A stretch of DNA of 12,094 bases from an uncultured Clostridia bacterium (lineage in GTDB: Bacteria > Bacillota > Clostridia > Oscillospirales > CAG-272). The notes beneath the pieces are model-generated. The model made no database searches, was not told where the DNA came from, and saw nothing but the letters and a program-made list of their open reading frames with translations. Below, one piece after another: positions 1 to 6,231 of the stretch. Each line of letters opens with the position of its first letter. Within the stretch, counting starts at the first letter, position 1. The stretch covers positions 1 through 12,094 of the forward strand of contig CALAXC010000341.1 of NCBI GenBank assembly GCA_937894775.1, read 5' to 3'. A program made the translations under genes and the position numbers.

Positions 1-54
1 TCTGTAATGTAAAGTCTTTCTGTTTTTATCATTATGCGTTCTCTACTTTTTTAC

Positions 55-1584
55 TCACAATGTCAGCATCTTTTGGAGTTCATCCGAAAGTGTATCTTTT
101 TGAATATGAACCTTAACTTCATTCGATTGCTCATTGGTTTTCAAATGCATTACTACACTTGCAATTCCACGTTTCTTTCTGAGAGGTGTTGTTACGCTCT
201 CTACCGCGATCAAATTTCTCGACTTGAAAACAGTAACGTTCTTAGCAAATCCACCGCTATATACGGTTATTTTTTCGTTTTCAACAGCAATACCGTTAGT
301 ACGGTAACTGAGAATTGCGCTAACAAGCCTTAACGCGATCACGATAAACGCGACTCCAAAGATAATAAACGCTACCGCAGATATAACCTCAGTGGGTACG
401 TTTGTAAGTACCATAGCCACAACTGTTCCCGCAAAAACGATTCCAAATATTATACCGAATATCAAAAGGAACCAAGATACAAACGGGAAAAAGGATACTG
501 CTTTCGTTTGCTTTTCATTTGGAATATACTCAGGCAATACCTTACCAAGTATCTCACCTATCTCATCATATTTACAGAAAGGAATAAGTACGCCAAGATC
601 AGCATTCTTATTATCATCACCGCTCGCATTCGTATATCCGATAACCTCAAGTCTTACAGACGCAAACCCGAAGAGCCTCTGAACAAGTCCTTGTGAGATC
701 TTTACCGCCTTTATCTTATCGTAGCTAAAGGTATTGGTCTGCTTCTCAAAAAATCCGTAGGATATCTGGATATTATTATCGCGCTTTGTAATAGTAAAAT
801 TATAATATCCGACGAAGGAATGAATAAGACTTCCAACAAAGGAAAAAAACGCAAGCAGCAACATCGCACACACAGTGATCAGGATTGAGTAAAGGAAATA
901 CTCGCCCCATGTACCGAGAGCATCAAGCTGAAGCATTACCTTACAAACACCGATAACTATAATAGCTAAAACCGCAAACAATACCGTAAATAATACGGCA
1001 GAAGCAATATTTACAAGTGCGTAGAGCATTTTTTTGCCCGATGTAAAACGGTACAGACTGTCTTTTTCAGACAAAAGAACTTCTTCTGTTTTTATCTCTC
1101 CTGCATTATTCGTAACGCCCTTGTCTTTAATCAAATTCAATTTATCCAAAAGTTCGTCTACGACCGCACTTTTTTCAACGATCGTAATTTCTGCTTGATG
1201 TGAAGTATTAGCAGATCCACTGTCCACTGTCAGAACAGCTATACCGAATAACCGCTGAAAAAGACTCTGTTTCTTATTGATAGCATGTACCTTTTTGTAA
1301 TCAAGCACCGAACGTTTTCTGAAAAGCACTCCCCTATTGCATTTTATCTCTTTATCGGTCAACTCATAGCCGGAGGTTTTGTAATAAAGAATTCTGTATA
1401 CTACAAAGCCAATATATATTATAACACAGGCAATTGCAAAAATCAAAACTGCCGTAGCTATATCATCAGAATTTGACTCATCATCAACAAAAATATCTCC
1501 CAGAAAAACAAAAACCAAGAAAATACTGTAAAAGAAGTCTGTCAATAAGCTCGAATAAATATATCCTTTATCAAATCTCTTCAT
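55..1584 (-). CDS. ydbT: YdbT-like membrane protein with three bacterial PH domains
   Basis: 509-aa membrane protein of the YdbT type (DUF304/bPH_2). The sequence shows hydrophobic segments in pairs (about residues 12-33 and 43-68, 186-218 and 228-256, 363-393 and 398-425), each pair followed by a beta-rich PH-like segment (about 70-150, 262-350, 427-505). Two of these segments carry the same signature, LFQRLFG at 108-114 and LVQRLFG at 300-306, so they are internal duplicates. Length is close to Bacillus YdbT. Its ATG overlaps the 3' end of the upstream ydbS gene by 14 nt and a GAGG lies about 8 nt before the start, so the two are translationally coupled. In Bacillus the YdbS/YdbT pair has been linked to resistance to antimicrobial peptides or peptide toxins; here that role is inference from family membership. 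No terminator is visible in the 54 bases after the stop. Confidence 0.85.
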   Translation of the reverse strand: MKRFDKGYIYSSLLTDFFYSIFLVFVFLGDIFVDDESNSDDIATAVLIFAIACVIIYIGFVVYRILYYKTSGYELTDKEIKCNRGVLFRKRSVLDYKKVHAINKKQSLFQRLFGIAVLTVDSGSANTSHQAEITIVEKSAVVDELLDKLNLIKDKGVTNNAGEIKTEEVLLSEKDSLYRFTSGKKMLYALVNIASAVLFTVLFAVLAIIVIGVCKVMLQLDALGTWGEYFLYSILITVCAMLLLAFFSFVGSLIHSFVGYYNFTITKRDNNIQISYGFFEKQTNTFSYDKIKAVKISQGLVQRLFGFASVRLEVIGYTNASGDDNKNADLGVLIPFCKYDEIGEILGKVLPEYIPNEKQTKAVSFFPFVSWFLLIFGIIFGIVFAGTVVAMVLTNVPTEVISAVAFIIFGVAFIVIALRLVSAILSYRTNGIAVENEKITVYSGGFAKNVTVFKSRNLIAVESVTTPLRKKRGIASVVMHLKTNEQSNEVKVHIQKDTLSDELQKMLTL

Positions 1585-2065
1585 TTTTCAATTCCTCTAC
1601 TCTTGCTTCAAGATTCTGCTCAAGAACATCTATCAAGCGGTCTGCTTCTTCGGTCGTAAGGGTGGAAATATTAAAATTCGAGCCTGCCGTAGAAATAGTT
1701 ACTCCGCTAAGCTTCAACATCATCATAAGAGGGCCTTGTGTTCTGTGAAGATCCTGAATCTGACAAACGGGAATAACCACTCTCTGTCTGAATATCACAC
1801 CCTGCTTTACCACGATCCTCTTATCATCATAGCCCCAAGCATACATTTTATAACGAAGAGCAGGCATTATCAAAGTAATGCAAAGAATCAAAAGGATCGG
1901 AATTCCCGCACTTAAAGAAGCGGTGAGGATAACATTGCCCGATGCTTCTGTCACAAGCAAGATCACTAATATACCGACTGCGATCCCAACAAGCGCCAAA
2001 GCACCTATCGCCGCTCGAATATACCACAATTTAAGTACGCTTTTATCTAATTTGTTCATTTTCAT
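1571..2065 (-). CDS. ydbS: YdbS-like PH-domain membrane protein
   Basis: 164-aa partner of the preceding protein. Two adjacent hydrophobic helices (about residues 15-38 and 44-70) are followed by one bPH_2 domain (about 72-150) with the family pattern YAWGYDDKRIVVKQGVIFRQRVVIPVC (spaced over residues 75-101) and QIQDLHRTQGPL at 102-113. The C-terminus is a charged helix. The first ATG is chosen because an AGGAG at 2074-2078 sits 8 nt away; a second ATG two codons later would be 14 nt away. It is the first gene of a two-gene leftward operon read from a promoter at 2117-2145. YdbS and YdbT are usually adjacent and presumed to act together at the membrane; their biochemical function is not established. 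Confidence 0.85.
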   Translation of the reverse strand: MKMNKLDKSVLKLWYIRAAIGALALVGIAVGILVILLVTEASGNVILTASLSAGIPILLILCITLIMPALRYKMYAWGYDDKRIVVKQGVIFRQRVVIPVCQIQDLHRTQGPLMMMLKLSGVTISTAGSNFNISTLTTEEADRLIDVLEQNLEARVEELKNEEI

Positions 2066-2116
2066 ATATTTTTCTCCTTTTTATCTCATTTTTTATTCGA
2101 TCAATTCAACAAGAAT

Positions 2117-2145
2117 ATTATATAACAAAATCAGGAATAAATCAA
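2117..2145 (-). promoter_or_regulatory. sigma-A promoter for ydbS-ydbT
   Basis: On the minus strand, TTGATT (2140-2145) is separated by 17 nt from TATAAT (2117-2122), about 50 nt before the ydbS start. The -10 is a perfect match and the -35 matches 4 of 6. Confidence 0.6.
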
Positions 2146-2244
2146 GACATTTCAAGTTTTCTATACCAAATTTTTATGAAGGCTCAAAATTATAATGTCA
2201 ATTTCTGCACATCTGTTTTTTTATTTATTATCCCGATCTTTATA

Positions 2245-2273
2245 TTGAAAAATTAATATTTATATGGTATAAT
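2245..2273 (+). promoter_or_regulatory. extended -10 sigma-A promoter for the dehydrogenase/MFS operon
   Basis: TTGAAA (2245-2250), a 17-nt spacer and TATAAT (2268-2273), with TG one base upstream of the -10 (TGGTATAAT, an extended -10). Transcription should start near 2280, giving a leader of about 30 nt with AGGAGA at 2300-2305. No operator-like palindrome is evident nearby, so this may be constitutive. Confidence 0.75.
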
Positions 2274-2310
2274 ATTTTTATAAACACCAAAACTTTATTA
2301 GGAGAAAGCT

Positions 2311-3363
2311 ATGGCAATTGTAACTATTATAGGAGCGGGTATGATGGGGTCAGCGCTCGCGTTCCCCGCAAGAGAGAACGGGCACGAAGTAAGACTTGTA
2401 GGCACACATCTCGACAGAGAAATAATTGACGCTTCACGAAAAACTCAACGTCACCCAAAATTTGACAAGGATTTTCCGAACGGAATAAAATTTTATCAAA
2501 TAGAAGAGATCGATAACGCCATTATCGGCTCAGATATGATAATAGGCGGAGTTTCGAGCTTTGGTGTTGAATGGTTTGGAGATACCATTCTTCCAAAGAT
2601 CCCCTCGCACATTCCCGTTTTAAGTGTAACAAAAGGACTTATGGATACCGATGACGGCAAACTTCTCACCTACCCCGAGATATGGGAGGCTAAGCTCGAA
2701 AAAATTGGCAAAAAGCTTTCTATAAACGCCGTAGGCGGTCCTTGTACAAGCTATGAATTAGTAGCACACGATCAAACCGAGGTCGCATTCTGTGGGCGTG
2801 ATATGAAAACTCTTGAATTTTTAAAATCTATTATGGCTACAGATTACTATCACATAAGCCTTTCTACCGACGTTGTAGGTATCGAAAGCGCTGTTGCTCT
2901 CAAAAACGGCTATGCTCTCGGTATCACTCTCACCATCGGACTTAATCAAAAAGAATTCGGCATCGACAGTCCTTTGCATTTCAACTCTCAAGCCGCAGTA
3001 TTCGGTCAGGGAGTCAAAGAAATGTATAAGCTTCTCGGATATCAAAACGCGCAAACACTTGAAAATATAACCGTTGGCGCAGGCGATCTTTACGTAACCG
3101 TTTACGGAGGAAGAACACGTCTTGTGGGAATACTTTTAGGAAGAGGGCTCAATATTGACGAAGCAAAAGAAGAGCTAAACGGAGTAACTCTCGAATCCTT
3201 AGTAGTCGCAGAACGTGTTGCACGTGCTATAAAAACTGCCGCTAAACAAGGCAAGGTAGATACAAAAGATTTTCCTTTACTTATGCACGTCGACGAAATA
3301 ATTACGCAAAGGAAACCCGTAAGCATTCCTTGGGAAGATTTCACCTTTAAATTTGACAAATAA
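2311..3363 (+). CDS. gpsA: GpsA-like NAD(P)-dependent glycerol-3-phosphate dehydrogenase, divergent
   Basis: 350-aa soluble dehydrogenase of the GpsA fold. Canonical GpsA reduces dihydroxyacetone phosphate to sn-glycerol 3-phosphate for phospholipid synthesis. Visible motifs are the Rossmann loop GAGMMG (8-13), VTKGL (106-110), the catalytic-lysine motif ALKN with Lys198, and the substrate-binding GAGDL (256-260). Several invariant stretches are altered: the usual GPSxAxE is GGPCTSYE (142-149), and the usual SRN after GxGDLxxT is TRL (269-271), so Arg270 is kept but the Asn that contacts cofactor is gone. The family is normally about 330-345 aa. AGGAGA lies 6 nt before the ATG. An MFS sugar-type transporter starts 17 nt downstream, which hints that the real substrate may be an imported polyol or sugar derivative rather than DHAP; that is inference. 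The fold is sure, the exact substrate is not. Confidence 0.75.
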   Translation: MAIVTIIGAGMMGSALAFPARENGHEVRLVGTHLDREIIDASRKTQRHPKFDKDFPNGIKFYQIEEIDNAIIGSDMIIGGVSSFGVEWFGDTILPKIPSHIPVLSVTKGLMDTDDGKLLTYPEIWEAKLEKIGKKLSINAVGGPCTSYELVAHDQTEVAFCGRDMKTLEFLKSIMATDYYHISLSTDVVGIESAVALKNGYALGITLTIGLNQKEFGIDSPLHFNSQAAVFGQGVKEMYKLLGYQNAQTLENITVGAGDLYVTVYGGRTRLVGILLGRGLNIDEAKEELNGVTLESLVVAERVARAIKTAAKQGKVDTKDFPLLMHVDEIITQRKPVSIPWEDFTFKFDK

Positions 3364-3380
3364 TAAGAACGGAGAATTTT

Positions 3381-4715
3381 ATGAAGCTTGATACAAAACG
3401 AACGTTTCTTGTGGGCTTTGCTTTTCTTGCTATAACGGCATTCTGGCAGATGTATGACGGTCTTATTCCAAAAATGCTCAGTGATACATTCAATCTCAGC
3501 CCAACCATTTCGGGAATCATTATGGCAGCGGATAACGTATTGGCGCTCTTTCTTTTACCGCTTTTCGGACGTCTTTCGGATAAATGCAACACCCCTTTGG
3601 GAAAACGCAGACCGTTTATTATTATCGGTATGATTTTCACAATGATATTGATGATATGGATACCGATACTCGATAATTCTTATTTTGCGGTTCCTTCCAC
3701 AGCAAAGATCATATTATTTATAGGTGTTCTCTGCCTTTTGCTTATCACTATGGCGTTTTACAGAAGTCCGTCGGTCGCTCTTATGCCCGACATAACACCA
3801 AAGCCGCTCAGAAGCAAAGCCAATGCAATAATAAATCTTATGGGTGCGGTCGGCGGTGTTCTTTACCTGATATTCACGTCGGTAATGTATCCGCAGAGTA
3901 AAACCGAAGGTCTGGAACACGTAAACTACATTCCGCTTTTCATAGCGGTAATGGCGGTTATATTTATTTCGCTCATTATAATGATCTTCTTTGTAAACGA
4001 ACCTAAGCTCGCTAAAGTACAGCAGGAATACGAAGCTGCGCATCCCGAAGAAAATCTTACCGAGATCACAGAGGAAAACAAAACCGTTATGCCCAAGCCC
4101 GTAAAAAGAAGTCTTATATTTCTTCTTCTCTCGGTTGCCTTCTGGTATATCGGGTACAACGGAATCTCAACATTCTTTACTACATTCACCCAAAATGTCT
4201 GGGGTGTGGGAATCGGCGGCGCTTCGCTCTGCCTTACAATAGCAACGGGAGCGGCGATCGTGTGCTATATTCCCGCAGGTATTATAGCAAGTAAAATAGG
4301 ACGGAAGAAAACGATAATCGCAGGTGTCTTGCTACTTGCCGCAAGCTTCCTCGCAGGATTTATATATACACTTTTCGTAAACACATTCCACCCCGCGCTT
4401 TACGTGCTCTTTGCCTTCGTAGGAATTGCGTGGGCTACTATCAACGTAAACAGCTTTCCAATGGTCGTGGAGATGTGTCACGGAAGCGATATCGGTAAAT
4501 TCACAGGACTCTACTACACGTTCAGTATGGCAGCTCAGATAGTAACACCTATCGTTGCAGGATTTTTGATCGATAAAATAGACTACAAGGTGCTCTTCCT
4601 CTACTCGGCAATATTCGTATTCCTTTCATTTATCACAATGTGCTTCGTTAAACACGGAGATACAAAGATCGAACGAAAAAAAGGACTCGAAGCCTTTGAC
4701 GTGGACGTAGATTAA
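3381..4715 (+). CDS. MFS transporter, SLC45/sugar:cation symporter type
   Basis: 444-aa integral membrane protein with about 12 predicted helices and a central cytoplasmic loop (about 205-243). The loop between helices 2 and 3 has the signature GRLSDKCNTPLGKRRPFI (63-80), and the loop between helices 4 and 5 has YRSPSVALMPDITP (127-140) and RSKANA (144-149). These are typical of the SLC45/sucrose-transporter-like branch of the major facilitator superfamily, which moves sugars or glycosides with H+ or Na+. The second half has the weaker motif ASKIGRKK (303-310). GGAG lies 6 nt before the ATG. It is co-transcribed with the GpsA-like gene (17-nt gap). The C-terminus is a short acidic cytoplasmic tail. 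The substrate cannot be read from the sequence. Confidence 0.85.
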   Translation: MKLDTKRTFLVGFAFLAITAFWQMYDGLIPKMLSDTFNLSPTISGIIMAADNVLALFLLPLFGRLSDKCNTPLGKRRPFIIIGMIFTMILMIWIPILDNSYFAVPSTAKIILFIGVLCLLLITMAFYRSPSVALMPDITPKPLRSKANAIINLMGAVGGVLYLIFTSVMYPQSKTEGLEHVNYIPLFIAVMAVIFISLIIMIFFVNEPKLAKVQQEYEAAHPEENLTEITEENKTVMPKPVKRSLIFLLLSVAFWYIGYNGISTFFTTFTQNVWGVGIGGASLCLTIATGAAIVCYIPAGIIASKIGRKKTIIAGVLLLAASFLAGFIYTLFVNTFHPALYVLFAFVGIAWATINVNSFPMVVEMCHGSDIGKFTGLYYTFSMAAQIVTPIVAGFLIDKIDYKVLFLYSAIFVFLSFITMCFVKHGDTKIERKKGLEAFDVDVD

Positions 4716-4733
4716 TATAGTTAGTTTATAACC

Positions 4734-4781
4734 AAGTTTTTTCGTTACCTTTTTTGAAAAAAAGGTAACACCAAAAAACTT
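4734..4781. repeat. 48-bp imperfect inverted repeat downstream of the MFS gene
   Basis: The arms are AAGTTTTTT (4734-4742) with AAAAAACTT (4773-4781) and GTTACCTTTTTT (4744-4755) with AAAAAAGGTAAC (4758-4769), with a minimal centre and a 1-versus-3-nt interruption. The structure is nearly self-complementary along its whole length. It lacks a simple trailing U-tract. It may be a short genomic palindrome (MITE- or REP-like) or a first-pass terminator for the MFS operon. Confidence 0.6.
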
Positions 4782-4805
4782 TTAATATATAATTTTTCAT
4801 TATTT

Positions 4806-4848
4806 AAAAAATACGCTCAGCCAATACAAAGGTCGAGCGTATTTTTTT
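4806..4848. terminator. bidirectional intrinsic terminator between MFS and XRE genes
   Basis: The stem AAAAATACGCTC (ending 4818) pairs with GAGCGTATTTTT (from 4835), around a 16-nt loop that has an inner CC/GG pair. A T-tract (4842-4848) follows on the plus strand, and the A-run at 4806-4811 gives a T-tract on the minus strand. It lies between convergent genes ending at 4715 and 4877 and would serve both. Confidence 0.8.
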
Positions 4849-4876
4849 ATAAAATATATCACTTATATTTATAAAT

Positions 4877-5119
4877 TCATTCTTCAAAAAGCTTTTCCAT
4901 TGGTATGCCAAGAATTTTTGACACAACAAAAATTTCTTTATCTGTTGCACTACGCAACTGTCCTTCAAGCTTTGAATAACTTGTTGGGTTTATATCACAG
5001 CCTAAAATTTGCATTTTTGCAATAAAATCTTTTTGCTTTATTCCTCTTTCCTTTCTCAATCGCTCAATATTCTTTCCAACCATATTATAGTTTCCATATT
5101 CTTTTTTGCGAATTTTCAT
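4877..5119 (-). CDS. XRE-family transcriptional regulator
   Basis: 80-aa single-domain helix-turn-helix protein. The HTH spans about residues 14-76: KNIERLRKERGIKQKDF (16-32) is helix 1 and the start of helix 2, NPTSYSKLEGQLR (44-56) is the recognition region, and the domain closes with LGIPMEKLFEE (70-80). The ATG at 5119 is preferred because AAGGGAAGG precedes it by about 5 nt. The same frame stays open to 5467, but that extension runs antisense through the next gene and has no better start. An inner ATG at 5083 would give 68 aa with a weaker site. There is no effector or sensor domain. It diverges from a three-gene operon across a region with three operator-like palindromes, so it is the probable repressor of that operon and of itself. 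Confidence 0.85.
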   Translation of the reverse strand: MKIRKKEYGNYNMVGKNIERLRKERGIKQKDFIAKMQILGCDINPTSYSKLEGQLRSATDKEIFVVSKILGIPMEKLFEE

Positions 5120-5149
5120 AAAAACCTTCCCTTTAAGTTCTTTTTTAGA

Positions 5150-5155
5150 ATTATA
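5150..5155 (-). promoter_or_regulatory. candidate -10 element for the XRE gene
   Basis: The minus strand reads TATAAT here, about 31 nt before the XRE start. No convincing -35 lies 16-18 nt upstream; a TTGTCA at 5170-5175 is only 14 nt away. It overlaps operator O1, consistent with autoregulation. Confidence 0.4.
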
Positions 5156-5168
5156 ACGCAAAAACCTA

Positions 5169-5197
5169 TTGACAAAATTCTGTTTTGGAATTATAAT
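5169..5197 (+). promoter_or_regulatory. perfect-consensus sigma-A promoter of the small-protein operon
   Basis: TTGACA (5169-5174), 17 nt, TATAAT (5192-5197): 12 of 12 consensus bases. An unregulated promoter this strong would be unusual for an accessory gene set; palindromes O2 and O3 sit on the spacer and the start point, so it is probably kept off by the XRE protein and released on demand. Confidence 0.85.
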
Positions 5198-5245
5198 ATA
5201 GATAATTCCAAATTGGAATAATAAATTCATCTTAAGGAGAAAATT

Positions 5246-5452
5246 ATGTGGACTGCAACAAAAAACTCTAAATGCTGTGCTACCTGCGCTTATTGGGGAG
5301 GTGAAAGAAAGGTTATCAGCGCAGGAAGTGTAGTAGAAACACCTCATCCGAATACAAGTGGAAAATGTTACGAAAACGCTTCGAAAACCCCAACGATAGC
5401 CGCTTTTGGCAACAAATGCAACTGCTACAAAAAATGGGGAGGTCTTAATTGA
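5246..5452 (+). CDS. 68-aa Cys-rich (putative zinc-binding) small protein
   Basis: Small soluble protein with six cysteines in two clusters: C10, C11 and C14 in KCCATCAYWGGER (9-21), C41 in GKCYENAS (39-46), and C58 and C60 in KCNCYKKW (57-64). The CxxC-YW-G-R / GKC / CxxYxKW layout resembles a recurrent family of tiny bacterial proteins I have seen but cannot name; zinc or other metal binding is inferred from the paired cysteines. AAGGAG lies 6 nt before the ATG. It is the first gene of the XRE-controlled operon, and its stop codon overlaps the TTG start of the next gene. There is no signal peptide or membrane segment. Function unknown. Confidence 0.75.
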   Translation: MWTATKNSKCCATCAYWGGERKVISAGSVVETPHPNTSGKCYENASKTPTIAAFGNKCNCYKKWGGLN

Positions 5453-5652
5453 CATCAAGCGAAACAATTATCAGAGATTTTTACGGAAGAACAATTGGAA
5501 AATACGAATATAAACCAAATGGCGATATTGTAGTAAAAGATTTTCACAATCGCACATTAGGATATTATTACGCTTCCAGAGATATTACCACAGATTTTCA
5601 TGGCAGAACAATAGCAAAAGGTAATGCCATAGGAATACTCTTACAAAGATAA
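5449..5652 (+). CDS. 67-aa protein with three DFxxRTxG repeats
   Basis: Small protein built almost wholly from a repeated motif: DFYGRTIG (10-17), DFHNRTLG (31-38) and DFHGRTIA (49-56), spaced 21 and 18 residues, with aromatic beta-strand-like residues between. The C-terminus is KGNAIGILLQR. Short proteins with D-x-x-GRxxG repeats and a final GN-(L/I) segment occur in mobile regions of other bacteria; I know no assigned activity. The start is TTG, chosen because GGGGAGG (5436-5442) sits 6 nt upstream and because it overlaps the previous gene's TGA in TTGA, a typical translational-coupling arrangement. There is no ATG near the N-terminus in this frame. It probably forms a small beta-sheet structure. 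Confidence 0.72.
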   Translation: MTSSETIIRDFYGRTIGKYEYKPNGDIVVKDFHNRTLGYYYASRDITTDFHGRTIAKGNAIGILLQR

Positions 5653-5667
5653 AAAAGGAGGTCTAAA

Positions 5668-6153
5668 ATGGGAGATTTAATTTATTTTTTCTTTGACAGC
5701 AACATATCTATAGACAGATGGTATAATGACGGTGTTTTACTTGCAATGGCAGATCGACCTATAGAGGATTTTATTGCTGCTAAAGAAATAGCAAATAAAT
5801 ATTACGAGCACGAGATTAAAATTCGCGATTTATGTTCTGAATGGCGTAAAGCAGAAGGCTACAGCCATCCAAAAATATTAGCTATCCTTATAAGAGTGTC
5901 AAGATTTATATGTCCTTTAATAAACAAGGCGAAAATTGCTGCATTAAAAGAAGAAATAAAAGAATTGGAAAATGCTCGTCCAGATGAATGGAAAGAAATT
6001 ATAGAACCTTTTGTAACAGAAACCGCAAAAAACTTTAAAAGCCGGTATAAAACAAAAGACTGTGAAGCTGCTTTGTATGCGTACGCATCTGTATATAGCA
6101 GAATAAATGAAATAAACAAATACGCTGATATGTGGATGCCAAAAAATACATAA
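5668..6153 (+). CDS. 161-aa helical protein of unknown function
   Basis: I do not recognise this protein. It is predominantly alpha-helical and charged after a short hydrophobic start (LIYFFFD at 4-10). Amphipathic helices appear at about 33-62 and 68-104, the latter including HPKILAILIRVSRFICPLINK (spread over 68-88) and KEEIKELE (94-101); later helices span about 108-125 and 131-155. There is no clear transmembrane helix, signal peptide or catalytic motif. A perfect AGGAGG (5656-5661) lies 6 nt before the ATG and 15 nt separate it from the previous stop, so it is the third gene of the XRE-controlled operon. The terminator at 6191 follows. Confidence 0.72.
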   Translation: MGDLIYFFFDSNISIDRWYNDGVLLAMADRPIEDFIAAKEIANKYYEHEIKIRDLCSEWRKAEGYSHPKILAILIRVSRFICPLINKAKIAALKEEIKELENARPDEWKEIIEPFVTETAKNFKSRYKTKDCEAALYAYASVYSRINEINKYADMWMPKNT

Positions 6154-6190
6154 AAATTTCATTAACTTCTTTGTTTCAATACGCAAAGCA

Positions 6191-6230
6191 AAAATGACCC
6201 ACGGTAAATTTTACCGCAGGTCATTTTCTT
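6191..6230. terminator. bidirectional terminator between the small-protein operon and gatB
   Basis: The outer stem AAAATGACC (6191-6199) pairs with GGTCATTTT (6219-6227); the inner stem CGGTA (6202-6206) pairs with TACCG (6212-6216), with a CA/CA internal loop. T-rich sequence follows on the plus strand and TTTTT on the minus strand. The convergent genes end at 6153 and 6232, so it serves both. Confidence 0.8.
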
Positions 6231-6231
6231 T

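Larger units (their letters stand above)
5137..5219. promoter_or_regulatory. three 15-bp operator-like palindromes (likely XRE sites)
   Basis: Three related palindromes of the form (A/G)TTC-N7-GAAT are visible: O1 GTTCTTTTTTAGAAT (5137-5151), O2 ATTCTGTTTTGGAAT (5177-5191) and O3 ATTCCAAATTGGAAT (5205-5219, symmetric except for the central base). Centres are 40 and 28 bp apart. O1 covers the minus-strand -10 candidate of the xre gene, O2 fills the spacer of the plus-strand promoter, and O3 lies at its expected start point. An additional 10-bp inverted repeat, TTGGAATTAT/ATAATTCCAA (5185-5194 and 5202-5211), spans O2 and O3. Binding by the adjacent XRE protein is inferred. Confidence 0.65.

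Noticed and set aside
1..54. Terminator for the ydbS-ydbT operon
   Set aside because: T-rich stretches but no stem-loop visible before the window edge.
5120..5467. N-terminal extension of the XRE reading frame (would give 196 aa)
   Set aside because: It runs antisense through the Cys-rich gene and the divergent promoter, its sequence looks random, and a good ribosome binding site precedes the start at 5119.
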